From positions 9,527,761 through 9,591,760 of the forward strand of contig NC_044289.2 of assembly GCF_004027225.2 (NCBI RefSeq): DNA of 64,000 nt, in the 5' to 3' direction. The notes beneath the pieces were generated by a model, which was given only the letters and a program-made list of their open reading frames with translations, was not told the origin of the DNA and did not search any database. The stretch's first letter is position 1, and every line of letters begins with the position of its first letter. Source of the DNA: Strigops habroptila (lineage: Eukaryota; Chordata; Aves; Psittaciformes; Psittacidae). Shown piece after piece: positions 36,701 through 47,871 of this stretch. Both the position numbers and the translations under genes were made by a program.

Positions 36701-39700
36701 CACATCCAAAATGTGCCTGTGGGAGCTTTGTCCATTTTTTATCTGTTTGTGGTTAAGGAGAAAGAAACAGTCACATTCTCAAGAAACACTGAAGAAAAAC
36801 TCAGAAGCTCGTGAATATGTAGCAAAACCTCATCTCTCCTTCCCTCACATCCACGGTGTCATACGATGGGTCTAATAACTTGGTGGTTTTCTAATAAATA
36901 TAACCTTGGCATCAATTAAAATGCTTTGGCACACAAGCAAGGGAGAGGTGGGCTCCTCAGGACATTCATCATAGGAAGCACATTGAGATTGGATTTTCGT
37001 TAGCTGTGAAATTAAATACTCTGAGGCAGCTTTTTCACCCTGACAGTTAAGAATATGCATCAGAGTGATGTTCTCATCCTGCCTTGCCTGCTCCTGCGTG
37101 TGCTGGTGAGCAGGGAAGCCTCATCTACTCACAAAGCTTTTAGAGGGTGGCCTGAAAAAGGGAGAAGTTGGGCTCCAACCTTTTCTGCTTCCTTGTGATG
37201 AAGAAATCTCGTCAGAGAACTTTTCTGCAGCATCCCATCACTTCTGCCTGCTCTTTCAGTTAAAACCTTAGATCCCCTAGTTGTCTGGCAGCCCACTGTC
37301 TGTCTTCCACTAAAGCCCAGGTTTGCCATAGGTGCTTTTTCCTAAGATAAAATTTAGATTTTAAACAAAAGATTTTAAACAAAACCTCAGCACAAGCCCC
37401 ATTTATTTTGCTATTCTTTATGAGTCCCTGTGTAGTATGGCAAGGATTTGAGGGTAGGGACAAGATTCACACAGGGCAGGTGAAGGAAGTTGGGGGAATG
37501 TTTCCCTGTTTCCTGCTAGGGATCTCCAGTACTCGTGTCCAGCAAGTTGGGATTGTCAGTGAAAATCTCAAGGGAGAACCTAAGTCTCCACTGCACAGTC
37601 AGTAAAGGAGAGGTCCAGCTTGAACCCTGGGTGTGAAAGCGCTTGCAAGGGGCTCACAATGCAGGGTCGGTACCAGGTATCCAGGAACATCCTTTTACTG
37701 GAATGATTGATCTCATAAAGGGAGAAATCAATCATCTCCCACCCCCGGAGCCGCTGTGCTCCCCTCCTGGGTGACTTTGTGGTTTCTCTGCAACCAGCAG
37801 TGTGTACTCAATGCTCAGAGCCCGGCTTGCACCACGGTGTAACCTCGCAGGAGTTGTGCTGGTTTCTGCAGGCTGCCCTTGGAGAGGGAGCACACTGAGA
37901 ACACAGGGCCTGGAGATACAGCCCCCAGAGCAGGTAACAACAGTTTTCCTATTGCTTTAATATCTGCTGGAAGATGGGCCCAGCACAGACCAGGATGAGG
38001 AGGGACAGCTTAAAGCTGCCCAGTGTCACCTCTGTGCTGGTGTCTGTCTGGGGTTGATAAGTTCTGCTTGGGATTCCTGGTGATTCAATTCCCCAAGCTC
38101 CCAGGGAGCAAACAGGAAAAGGCACCTGGATGGACACTGGCACGTCTCAGTGCCTCAGCCAGGCATGCAGGGAGGAGCTTCCCAGAGCTGCAGGTGCCAT
38201 CAGTCACGCTGAGGACACGGAGAGGGGACAGTCACCTTCAGCATAAACCTGTAAGTGAAAGCCTGAGAGCAGCTTGTGAGCCAAGCACTGAGATGCTTTT
38301 AGTGCAGCGTGAGTGCAGAAAGATGAGGCAGAGAATACCCAGAGCAGGCTGAGGGATGGTGTGCAGCTTCCCAAGCTAATATTAGCTGGGGTCATTTCCT
38401 GCCTAAACCCTCTTTCTCTCTAGGCAGAGCTCAGGGTGGATCTTGGCCCATTGCTGCTCAGACCTGTGTGCCCTGGTGCTTACGTTGTGTAGATATTTAA
38501 GGTAATGGCCAGGGAGTTTGCATGGAGCAGCTGGAAAGCCCAAGCGAGTGGCTCATGGTTACAGTGACTTCTCACAAGCAGCATCTGCTGCTGTGGGGCC
38601 ACGCTGACAGGGCTTGGTTCTCTGTGCTGCGACCCCATGAGATGAATAGAGAGAGGATAGGGGGATGTAAAGCAAGCACCTTGTGAGTTATGTCAGCTAA
38701 GGAAAGCAAGTTGATGCCCATGAAGTATATCTTATAAATGAGGGCATTCAAATGTGTGGCACCCCAGTGCCAAAGCAGAACTAAGAGAGCAATGTTCACC
38801 AGCCAGGAAAGCGTATGGAAAAGCAGATCAGTGTGCATCTAAGAAGTGTTTGCTGGGCTGGCAAGAAGTCCTCCAAGTCAAGTTGTTGCTCTGACACCAG
38901 CACTGTATTATGTAAAGTGGGAAATCTCTAAAATGCAATTGTTAATATTTTCCTTACATATTTTAGCAGGCATTTAGCAGTTATTAAAAGGTAATGAATT
39001 AAATCGCCAAACATCGAACTGTGTGTGCAAAATATGGTGCATGTGAAGTTGCGGTGCTGCGTTTGTACATACTGGTAACAGGACAGGAGATGTTTGGTAT
39101 GTTCGAGTACAAACTAGCTGTGTGGCTGTCAGCCTGCCTGGGCAATCACACTGCTTGGTGCTTTTTCCCATAGGTGCTTGCATATCAAACCCCAAGGGCT
39201 AGCAACCTCTTCTAAGCTGGTAGATAATAGCTGGAGTTCAGTTTCATAGTAAAGCACATGCTGTTGTTAAATAAATGCTTTGTTTTGCACAACAAAAGAC
39301 TGGAAAAATTGCAGGTGTGGTGGTCATTGCTCCAAAGGGAAAGATCATGGCAGGAAGCTCTTTTGTACTAGGAAACCCAGACAGAAGTGGTTAGACAACC
39401 TGTGTGTGTTTGCCTTCACAATGTCCGTACAGTGCCACAGACCAGACTTTCCAGACCCGGGCAGGAGGATGGGGCATTTCAAAACACTTCAGTACTTCTT
39501 TCTCATTACTGAAAGGCAGTAAATGAGTTGGGGAAGGAGGTGAGCGTGCACAGCTTCCTGAGCACCTCTGTCAGTTTAGCAGAAGGATGTAAATGGAGCT
39601 TAATTTAAAATCACATTTGCATCAAGCTGTCAAACCAGTAATGTGGGCAAAACATGTCTCAGGGATGTGGGAGTCTTCCAGCAGCACAAGGCTTTGGCCA

Positions 39701-41774
39701 TGTCTACTAGAGCGAGCAAGGCGAAACCTGGCTTGCTGTTGCTCCTTCTGTCTTCAGTGCATGACACCTCTTTCTGTGAGCACACACTGGCCAGGACTGC
39801 TCTGCACAGACCAGTTCTCTTGCTTTCCACCACCTCTGTTCACAAGAGGAGCAGGAACCATCCAGAGAGGCCCGAAGTTCAACAAAGTGAATTGAGAATC
39901 ATGGATGACCATTGCAGCTCCCATTAACAAAAGAATTAACCAGTATCCTGCCTGGTCTGCAGGGACAACTCCATCATACTCATGGTATGTAGGCACCAGC
40001 CATAAAACTATTTGATTGCTCAACATCAGATGCTTGAGATAGGCTCACTGAAAAGTAGCAAGGGGGACTACATGAGCTGTAAACATGCCATAGGTTGTGT
40101 GCCCACCTAACCCAAGAAAGCCATGAAGGAGGGCAGAGGAACCATGGTCCATATGTATTTGGCTGTATGGGCCAGTAACACAGAGAACAAAGAACTATTG
40201 GCAGGATCGCTTGGCAGTTGAACACCAATTAGTGTCTTAAAATGTGTTTACACTGTAAGCTAATTTACTCATTGCTCTAAGTAGCTCCATCTATCTGAAT
40301 GCAGCCTTGGATGAGAGGTGGGCATTTTCATGTGGGTACAGGTAACAAGGGTAATTGCTCTGTGAAGTCCACGTCAGCAGAGCTCAGGTTCCATCTCCCA
40401 TGGCTCTTGGTCCGTGTGATAGCTCCCAAACCACCTCACAGCACTTAGAGTCCAGGTGGGAATCTGCTGGGATATTGTTTGTTATTCACCACCTCCCCAT
40501 AAGGCCCATAAGTTCCCTGTTCCAGCTCACAGCATGTCCCTGTGAAGATGAGGTGATGGGGCAGGAATAAGCAGCCTGTTGGCATGTGTGAGGGTTAAAC
40601 TGAGCTGTGGCTGCCCCTGCTCCCTGGCAGGGCTGTTCTCAGTTCTCCTGCAGCCTGCAGGTAGGGACCTTGAGGAAGAAGTCAGGAATACTGCATGCAT
40701 TAAACATCCCAGCAAGCAAGCTAAGAGCTATTGAAACATATAATTAAACCATTATTTTCTCTTGCCCCATCTTCTTTATTTTACCTGAACACAATATTTT
40801 TCCATTTATTTGTTATCAGTGAAGGGAGTGAATATCCTGAAACACGTCTGCTGTTCTGCTCTACTACCCCCTATTAACTTCCTGAGCACTGGGGAACCTT
40901 TGGCTCAGCTGCACAAAATAACAGGAAACTAATTAGACCGATAAAACTCCATGATTGAGTCAGGCACCCCGAGAAAGGGAATGACTTTTTACTACTATTC
41001 TTTTTGTATTAATACATGTGTTCACCCTCAAGTTCTTCACCGCCTGCACTGCACAGCAGGGATCACATTTAGTTACAACTGAAGAAGGAAGGTCCAGGCA
41101 GGAGCAGTGATGATTGGGGTGACAATTCCTTTTTGGCCCCAGCTGTGGGGTCTCCTGGGCCCCGGGGTTTGATAAGCAGCTTGTTGCAAGTCCCATTGTC
41201 TGCATGGCCCTTCCACACACAGAGTGCACATCTCACAGTAGAGGCAATTAGGTGATGCTGGGATGGCACATGAACAGGTCCTGGCCATATCGCAAAGAGA
41301 GTGGGCCAAAGAGAGTCCGTCTCTCGCTGATGTGGACACAGGGATGGTGGAGGCACATGAAGGACCGCACAAGCCTGGAGGAGATGGGGACTTTGCAGAT
41401 CATGAAGCCTCCAGCTCTGAACAGCCGGGCCTCATGTGCAAACACACAGTGTCTGCTGCAGTCAGCACATGGCTGAGACTTGCAGAGAAGATTTAGACCC
41501 AAAGGCTAATGCTAATCAGTAAGATCTGTAACTGAAGGAGCAGTAGTCAAGTGAGATTACAGCCTGATCCTGTTATCAGCCCCCTGCCCATCCGGTTCGG
41601 TCAGTGCAGCATTAACAAAGCCACCTCCCGCAGTGGTGGGGCCATGGGGGTTGTGTGCTGCTGGCTCCGTTGTAGTGCAGTGCCAGGAGCATGTCACAGA
41701 GCTGCCCTCAGAAGCCGAGCGCTCCTTCGTTAGCCAACATTCACTCTCACGTGTATTTGTATCTTGTTTTGCAG
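33771..41774. other. About 8 kb between the CpG island and the opsin; no gene seen
   Basis: No coding or RNA feature recognised on either strand. The sequence ends at an acceptor (TTGTTTTGCAG) touching the opsin ATG. It would be one 8,033-base intron if the CpG-island exon belongs to the opsin. A 14-bp tandem duplication is at 37357-37384. Confidence 0.5.
37357..37384. repeat. 14-bp tandem duplication
   Basis: GATTTTAAACAAAA occurs twice in direct succession. Confidence 0.9.
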
Positions 41775-41862
41775 ATGGGAAATGAGTCCAACACCTCAGT
41801 GTTCATCTCCACCTTATCAGAGAGAGAAGACCTGATTTTTGGCACGCTCTATTTGGTCTTTG
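41775..41862 (+). CDS. OPN5L1: Opsin coding exon 1
   Basis: Encodes residues 1-29 and one base of G30, followed by donor GTAAGG at 41863. The ATG directly follows an acceptor-like TTTTGCAG, so the exon may begin exactly at the start codon after a spliced 5' UTR. An in-frame ATG at 41691 would otherwise add 28 residues. Confidence 0.85.
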
Positions 41863-44800
41863 GTAAGGAAAGACAACTTGTTATACCTGAGTCCCTGCTG
41901 TGGGAAGCCCAGGTGCCTGCCAGAGACAGTCAAGCCTTTTGTAGTCGCTGATGCTTCCAGAAATGTTCAGTCATTAGCAGCATAATCAAAATAGCCCTTC
42001 GCATATTGAAGGTGATTCGGACCTCAAGCTCATCCTTGCTTCCAGCAGAAGGTGCTGGTGAAGGTCCTGTGATTTGGAGTTAGTGGCATTGAATAGCCAG
42101 CAGGCAAAGCTGGGGGCTAGGATGTGCTTTGAGGTATCCTGGGCATGGTTGGTGTGGGCCAGAAGAGAACAATGGGCAAAGAAAAGCCTTCCAGTTTTCT
42201 TAGCCCTGAGCATTTTGTCTCCCAAGAGTTTTTCATGCCTGAGAGGATGGGGAACCCAAGGGACGCTCATATCACTGGGACCACGAGCAGTCCTCTAGGC
42301 ACCTACAGCTCCTAAGTGTTAGTACAGCTACTAAAATGTACTTAGTACAAATGTGAGACTAGCTCTGTGGGAAAAAAAGCCTCGTGAGGCTGGGAAGAAG
42401 GACAAACATCTCAGTGCTCTACCCTCCAGCAATCCCAGAGCCTCCAAAGCTCTGGATTTGGCCAGGTCCTGTGTGGGAATCCTGTTCCTGAGGAGAACTT
42501 CAGTGGCTTTGGGAGCTGGTTCTCACCATGGTGTTTAATTTACAGTCTAATCCACTAGGGAGAAACTCTCATCCCACCCAACCCATCCCAAGAGCAGCAA
42601 AGATTCCCCTTCTGAGGACAATGAAACCTCTTTTCAATGAAAGCACAATTACATAGTAAAAAAAGGCGAGAAAGCCCTTGTTATAAAATGTTAATCACTG
42701 CTGTTGTTTTAAATACATGAATAGCAAACAAAGAGCCTCCTTTTGTTTAGTCTGGATTTTCCTTCATCTTCATAATGCCTTTCTTGTTGTTTATTTTGTT
42801 ACCGCGATATTGGACAACACAGACTCACAGGAGTGACATTGCCAGGAAGAAATTAAACAGGCAAAGGGGCCCAGGTCCCTGGCCTCACATCAGAAGAGAA
42901 ATCACACAAAGCTCCCATTATTTATCTAGCTGGAAGGAAGTGCCCCCCTGGCTCCTTCCAGCTGAAAGAAGTGACTTAGGCCAGATCCTGCACCCGGAGC
43001 CCACTGCAGTCTCATCCCGTCACTGCCCTCCTACCAAACGCCTCTGTAGGACCTCAGGAAGGGGAAGGGATCAAATTCAATGTAAAGCAGCTCCAGATGT
43101 GCTCACAGAGCTCTGCAGGTCCCATGGGCTCCCCTGCTCAGTCCACTCCAGATGGGGAAGCCTGGAGCCCTTTCCACCCTCTGTAGACATCTCCGGTGTT
43201 TGCTTCCAAACATCTCAAGATGATCCTGGCTTCTTTCCCGGCTCTGTTACACACAGCACTGTTCCTCTGCCTTCTCCACAGGCATCGTGTCCCTCTCTGG
43301 GAACTCGCTGCTCCTGCTGGTGGCCTATCGGAAAAGGTCCATGCTGAAGCCTGCTGAGTTCTTCATAGTCAACCTGGCCATCAGTGACCTGAGCATGACG
43401 GTGACGCTCTTCCCCTTGGCCACCTCATCCTTCTTTGCACACAGGTACCTTGTGGAAGCAGCTCTGTACTGCCAAAGAGCCCTGATTGTGGATGGATGCA
43501 AGGGGTCAGTCTGGTGGCACTGGGGCACTGTGTAACCTCACAGACATCCATCCCACAGCAGGGTGCTTTGCTGTTCCCTGTCCCTTTGGTTTACCACTGC
43601 TGGAAATGGAATTTGGTGGTGGGTTTCTGAGCTGGCACCTATGCGGCGTGAGCACTGCAGCGGTGTGCACTGGCATGCATCACAGCACTCCCACACCCCT
43701 GGCTCCATCTGTGCTTGTCACTGGGATGCTCAGGGAACAAATTAGGGCAAGATCATGCCCCTTTTTGGGGCAATTGGTTGCTGGTATCCGTGCAATCTGT
43801 TGCAGCCACCCTATGTGGGGCCAGCTTTGCCAGTGTGGGACCGGCAGCTGGGAAATACCCAGCCTTCCTTCAGAGCAGGGACCGGGAGGAACATCCCCAT
43901 CCAGGGAGTGGCAGGGGCTGCCAGCCATCGCCCTGGGCGAAGGGGCAGGGCTGGGGTTACCACAGGCTTCCCCTTGCAGGTGGCTGTTCAACCAGGCGGT
44001 CTGCACCCTCTATGCCTTCTGCGGGGTCCTGTTCGGGCTGTGCAGCCTCAGCAGCCTGACGGTGCTCAGCACGGTTTGCTGCCTGAAGGTCTGTTACCCA
44101 GCATATGGTAAGTGCTGGGTGTGTTATCTGAGCTATGCTTATACCCCTCTCTGTTAACATAACCCATTGTGTTTGATGGGCCAGATCCACCTCTTCTGGG
44201 AAGACTCTGCCCCAGGGCAGCCTATTCCCAGTCAATACACAGGGTCATAGGAAAGTTTAGGTTGGAAAAGACCTTTAAGAGCATCAAGTCCAACCATTAA
44301 CCCAGCACTGTCGAGTCCACCATTAAACCATGTCTCTTCCACATCTACACAGCTCTTAAATACCTGAACAGCCTGTTCCAATGCTTCCTAATGTCCAATC
44401 TCAACTTCCCCCAGCATAACTGGAGGCCATTTCCTCTTATCCTATTGCTTGTTACCTTTCAGGTAGTTGTAGAGAGTGAGGAGGTCTCCCCTGAGTCTCC
44501 TTTTCTCCAGGCTAAACAGCTCCAGGTCCCTCAGCCACTCCTCATCACACTTGTGCTTCAGGCCCTTCACCAGCTCCGTTGCCTTTGTCTGGACATGCTC
44601 CAACACATCAGACTTTAGCTTAGGCTAGAGCAGACTCTGCCTCTGGGAAGCCACAAGCTCTGGCACTGCAAGAAGAGCTGCTTTCCCTTGTCACTGGTGG
44701 GAGAGCCGTAGGCCAAATGTATTTAATTCACTGATATAATTAATGCAGGAGGGCTGGGTTTGCAGTGTTGCAGCTCACTTCTGTAGCCCTGTTTTTACCA

Positions 44801-47800
44801 GGACTTCCTCTGCAGAGCTAATGTGATGTTTGCAGCTCTAAGCAGCTCTTTGGAGAGGGCATGCACTGCAGAGAGCACCTGAGGGAGCGAGGGGACCCAG
44901 GGATGTCCCCTACACATTTACAGCTCTTCCTATTTGGAGCTGCTTCTTAATTTCCTCAGCTCAGCTGCTAATCCTCCATCTAGCATGTATAGACTTTGGA
45001 TTGAAGGCCAAAATTAGAACTAAAATGTGAGATCAAAGATGACAGTTTGATTTGCAGATCAGCCCCCAGGGTACATCCTCACCCCTCTCCCATGGCTGAC
45101 TGCCCTGAGCCTGTGGCTGTTGCCAACCACCAACCTGCTTTGTGCAGCAGCTCACAGCGCCTCAAGGATGATGCTGGAGCACAGGCACCTCGGTTATGTG
45201 CCAGCACAACAGCTCAGGAGATCACTAAAAAGGTGGAAGGAAAGATAAAGATAAAAGTGGGCTGCTAAAAGGCAGCCCAGGTACAGTGGCTTTTCCCTGC
45301 GCAGGTTCTGCTCTAGATTAGCTGGCAATTGGCAGCCTGGTACATTGAGTTTATGTCCCGGTGACACCCCTGCCCATTTTCCATGAGGAAATGACTAATT
45401 TCAATGTGTTTTTAATTGCTTGGTTTCAAAGAAAATGTTACTCCTATGTACGGCTGGAGATACAGAACTTTATACTGAGCTTTTAGAGGATCAGGCAGTT
45501 TTAGATTTGACAGGGGATGGGACAAAAAGGAAGAAACCCCTCCTCCCTCAGGATTTCAGTCTGCCAGAGAGGAAAAGGTCCTTCCAATGACAGTGTCTGG
45601 GATGGTGCTGAGCAGACCAGGCTACTGCAGCCAGGCAGCCCCCCCTCCCAGCTGCCCACAGGGCCACGGGTGGTAAGGCATTGGAACAGGCTGCCCAGGG
45701 CCGTGGTGGAGTCACCATCCCTAGAAGTGTTCACACACCATGTAGATGAGGCCCTCCGTGACATGGTTTAGGTGGTCTTCGTAGTCCTGTGCTAATGGTT
45801 GGATTTGATGATCTTAAAGGTCATTTCCAACCTGGTTGATTCTATGATTCTATGTCCCCCCACATGCCACCAGCAGCCACACGACGTCCAGCAATTCCTC
45901 TGCAAGCTGAGAGAGGCTGCACCGCTGGTCCTCAATCCTGAGTGGATTGTGGCAAACCCTTTATCTTTCTCTTGGCTCCTTGTTCTGGCCACCCCAAGGG
46001 GCTGGGGGGATACCTGTGCACCCCGGAGCGCTTGGGTGAGCATTGGCATGGCTCTGCCTGCTCCTGCTCAGTGGCTCTGTCCATGTCCCATGGCAGTTGG
46101 CCTCATCTCCGGTGCCTGGGCAGCTCAGGGTCACAAACTCCACTTTCTGCTCCCCTTTGCCCATGGGAACCCATCCTCATCCTTATCCCTCTGTCATAGG
46201 CAACAAGTTCTCTCCCTGCCACGCCGGAGTGCTGCTGCTGTGCATCTGGGCATATGCCCTCATGTTTGCCACAGCCCCCTTGGCCGAGTGGGGCAGCTAT
46301 GGCCCCGAGCCCTATGGGACAGCCTGCTGCATCATGTGGAAAGCCTCGAGCAGGGAGGCCACGCTCTACATCCTCGCCCTCTTCATCTTCTGCTACCTTC
46401 TCCCCTGCCTCCTCATCCTCGTCTCCTACTCGCTGATCCTCTGGAGGGTGCGGGTGTCCCGGAGAGCCGTGCGGCAGCACACATCCCCCCAGCGCAGAGC
46501 CCACAGCGTGCACAGCCTGGTCGTGAAGGTAGGGGAGGGCTCGGGGTGCTGCGGGGTCTGGGGGTGTCTCCAGCCCAGCACTCCATGAGCAGGTGAATGT
46601 GACGGGACCCCTTCTCCAGGTGTTTGTGTCAGTAATAACATATTTCTTCTCATTTAAAGCCATCAGATGGAGGAGTTTTCATTTTAAATTACACTGGGAA
46701 AGATCGTAAAAGGAGCTTGATGAGTCATTGTTCCCCAGACTGCAAGCTAATACTATAAATTAACAAGGGTATGCCAAAAAAAAAAAAGCGGATATCCTTT
46801 AAAAAAACCCCAAATACAAAAGAAAGCAGCTTGCAAACCTGGCCTTGAAGGAGGTGTTCGTGTCTGCTTAGAGGAGGGGGTCTGAGCATGGCCCATTTCC
46901 AGAGCCTCTCGGTTGGTCTGCACACTGGCACACAGATTGATGGAGGGATGTTGAGTGCTCCAAAGGGCTGCTGCTCCCAAGCTGGCCTGGTCCCAGCCGG
47001 GCCCCTGGGTGCTTTGTACCCATCTGACACCCATCGGGCTGAGGAAATTCCCAAGTTTCCCAGGTGGGACAGGGTGCGAGTTGCCTGAAGTGAGCACAGA
47101 TTTATGCACCACACTGGGCAATGCTGAGTCACTGCCCTGATGTGTGACACACCGATGCTCCAGTGGAATGGGTCCAGAAGGGTCAGCTCCTTTCCCCTGG
47201 GATGCGACTGACTGCTCGGGGTCTCGTTGCACATGGCTGAGTTTTGGGGGGTTCAGCACCCCGTAAGTGCCACAGGAGGCTCATGGCACCACCATCTCCA
47301 TCTCCTTCTGTTCCAGCTGAGCGTTGCCGTGTGCCTGGGGTTCCTGGCTGCCTGGACCCCTTACGCTGTCGTTGCCCTGTGGGCAGTGCTGGGTGACGCC
47401 AGCCAAGTGCCAGCGCTTGCCTTCGTGCTGTCAGCCGTCTTTGCCAAGTCCTCGACGCTCTACAACCCCCTGGTGTACCTGCTCTTCAAGCCCAACTTCC
47501 ACAAGTTCCTCTCCAAGGATGTGGTGCTCTTCCAGGCCATGCGTACCCTGCTCTGCTGCTGCTGCCCCAGCGCTGCGCTCCAGCCCTTCCCATCCCCAGG
47601 CTTTGGGGGCCACCCTGGGGCTTGCAGGAACTGCAACGACACCTTTGAGTGCTTCAGTAACTACCCCAAGTGCCACAAGCCCGCGCAGGCGCCCGGCTCC
47701 TCGCCCCGCTGCGCTCCCCTGGCCATGCTGGCTGATGGGGCTGCGTGCCAGCCACGGCTGAAGAGGACGGTGCAGGTGATGGTGCTTGTCACACGGAGAA

Positions 47801-47871
47801 GGTCGGGCCTGAGCGCTGTGAACGTGGTGGGAGAAGCTCTGCCATCGGATATCATGAAAGACCTTCTCTGA
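41775..47871 (+). CDS. OPN5L1: Neuropsin-family (OPN5-like) opsin, OPN5L1 type, complete in five coding exons
   Basis: Exons 41775-41862, 43282-43444, 43980-44107, 46200-46528 and 47317-47871 join in frame to give 420 residues. Seven membrane helices are visible at about 21-48, 57-80, 90-113, 134-155, 180-207, 237-260 and 269-292. K280 in [10 protein letters not shown] is the retinal Schiff-base lysine and NPxxY is N286-Y290. C92 and C169 form the usual disulfide, and E163 is at the bovine-181 counterion site. The bovine-113 site is Y95, as expected in this group. The E/D-R-Y site is V116-C117-C118. C170 (bovine 188) is the cysteine reported to form a retinal adduct in OPN5L1. N3 and N6 are N-glycosylation sequons, and C316-C319 may be palmitoylated. 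The family is certain; the OPN5L1 subtype is inferred from C170, and OPN5L2 is the alternative. Confidence 0.88.
41863..43281 (+). other. Opsin intron 1
   Basis: 1,419 bases from GTAAGG to CCACAG. No gene or named repeat inside. Confidence 0.85.
43282..43444 (+). CDS. OPN5L1: Opsin coding exon 2
   Basis: Acceptor TTCTCCACAG, donor GTACCT at 43445. Encodes residues 30-83 and two bases of R84: the rest of helix 1 ([16 protein letters not shown]), the first inner loop with KPAEFF, and helix 2 (NLAISDL). Confidence 0.93.
43445..43979 (+). other. Opsin intron 2
   Basis: 535 bases from GTACCT to CTTGCAG. Open frames cross it by GC chance; removing it restores the conserved HRW at residues 83-85. 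Confidence 0.88.
43980..44107 (+). CDS. OPN5L1: Opsin coding exon 3
   Basis: Acceptor CCTTGCAG, donor GTAAGT at 44108. Encodes R84 to G127: disulfide C92, helix 3, and the altered V116-C117-C118 triplet followed by LKVCYPAYG. Confidence 0.93.
44243..44615 (-). mobile_element. CR1 LINE 3' fragment, antisense
   Basis: Starts with TAGGTTGGAAAAGACCTTTA, then TCAAGTCCAACC. It continues through the reverse complement of the usual CR1 end (GGAGACCTCC, GCTGTTTAGCCTGGAGAAAA), finishing at GACATGCTCCAACACATCA. The terminal 8-bp repeat is decayed and the middle is shortened. Confidence 0.88.
45660..45855 (+). mobile_element. CR1 LINE 3' fragment, sense
   Basis: Reads GCATTGGAACAGGCTGCCCA, GTGGAGTCACCATCCCT and GATGATCTTAAAGGTCATTT. 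It ends in two ATTCTATG units at 45839-45854, a typical avian CR1 3' terminus. The origin of the 140 bases before it is unclear. Confidence 0.9.
46200..46528 (+). CDS. OPN5L1: Opsin coding exon 4
   Basis: Acceptor CTGTCATAG, donor GTAGGG at 46529. Encodes G127 to K236: helix 4, the second outer loop with E163 and C169-C170 (PEPYGTACC), helix 5 (FCYLLPC), and a basic third inner loop (SRRAVRQ, QRRAHS). Confidence 0.93.
46529..47316 (+). other. Opsin intron 4
   Basis: 788 bases from GTAGGG to GTTCCAG. Includes an A12 run near 46779. No other feature. Confidence 0.88.
47317..47871 (+). CDS. OPN5L1: Opsin coding exon 5 (terminal)
   Basis: Acceptor TTCTGTTCCAG. Encodes residues 237-420 and TGA at 47869. 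It holds helix 6 with W249-x-P251-Y252, helix 7 with K280 and NPLVY, helix 8 (FKPNFHKF), the C316-C319 cluster and a long cytoplasmic tail of about 100 residues. Confidence 0.93.
   Translation: MSVAVCLGFLAAWTPYAVVALWAVLGDASQVPALAFVLSAVFAKSSTLYNPLVYLLFKPNFHKFLSKDVVLFQAMRTLLCCCCPSAALQPFPSPGFGGHPGACRNCNDTFECFSNYPKCHKPAQAPGSSPRCAPLAMLADGAACQPRLKRTVQVMVLVTRRRSGLSAVNVVGEALPSDIMKDLL

Larger units (their letters stand above)
44108..46199 (+). other. Opsin intron 3, with two CR1 copies in opposite orientation
   Basis: 2,092 bases from GTAAGT to GTCATAG. Contains an antisense CR1 (44243-44615) and a sense CR1 tail (45660-45855). Confidence 0.88.

Noticed and set aside
43486-44157. 223-codon open frame across opsin intron 2
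   Set aside because: It includes intron sequence. Removing 43445-43979 restores the conserved opsin residues in another frame.
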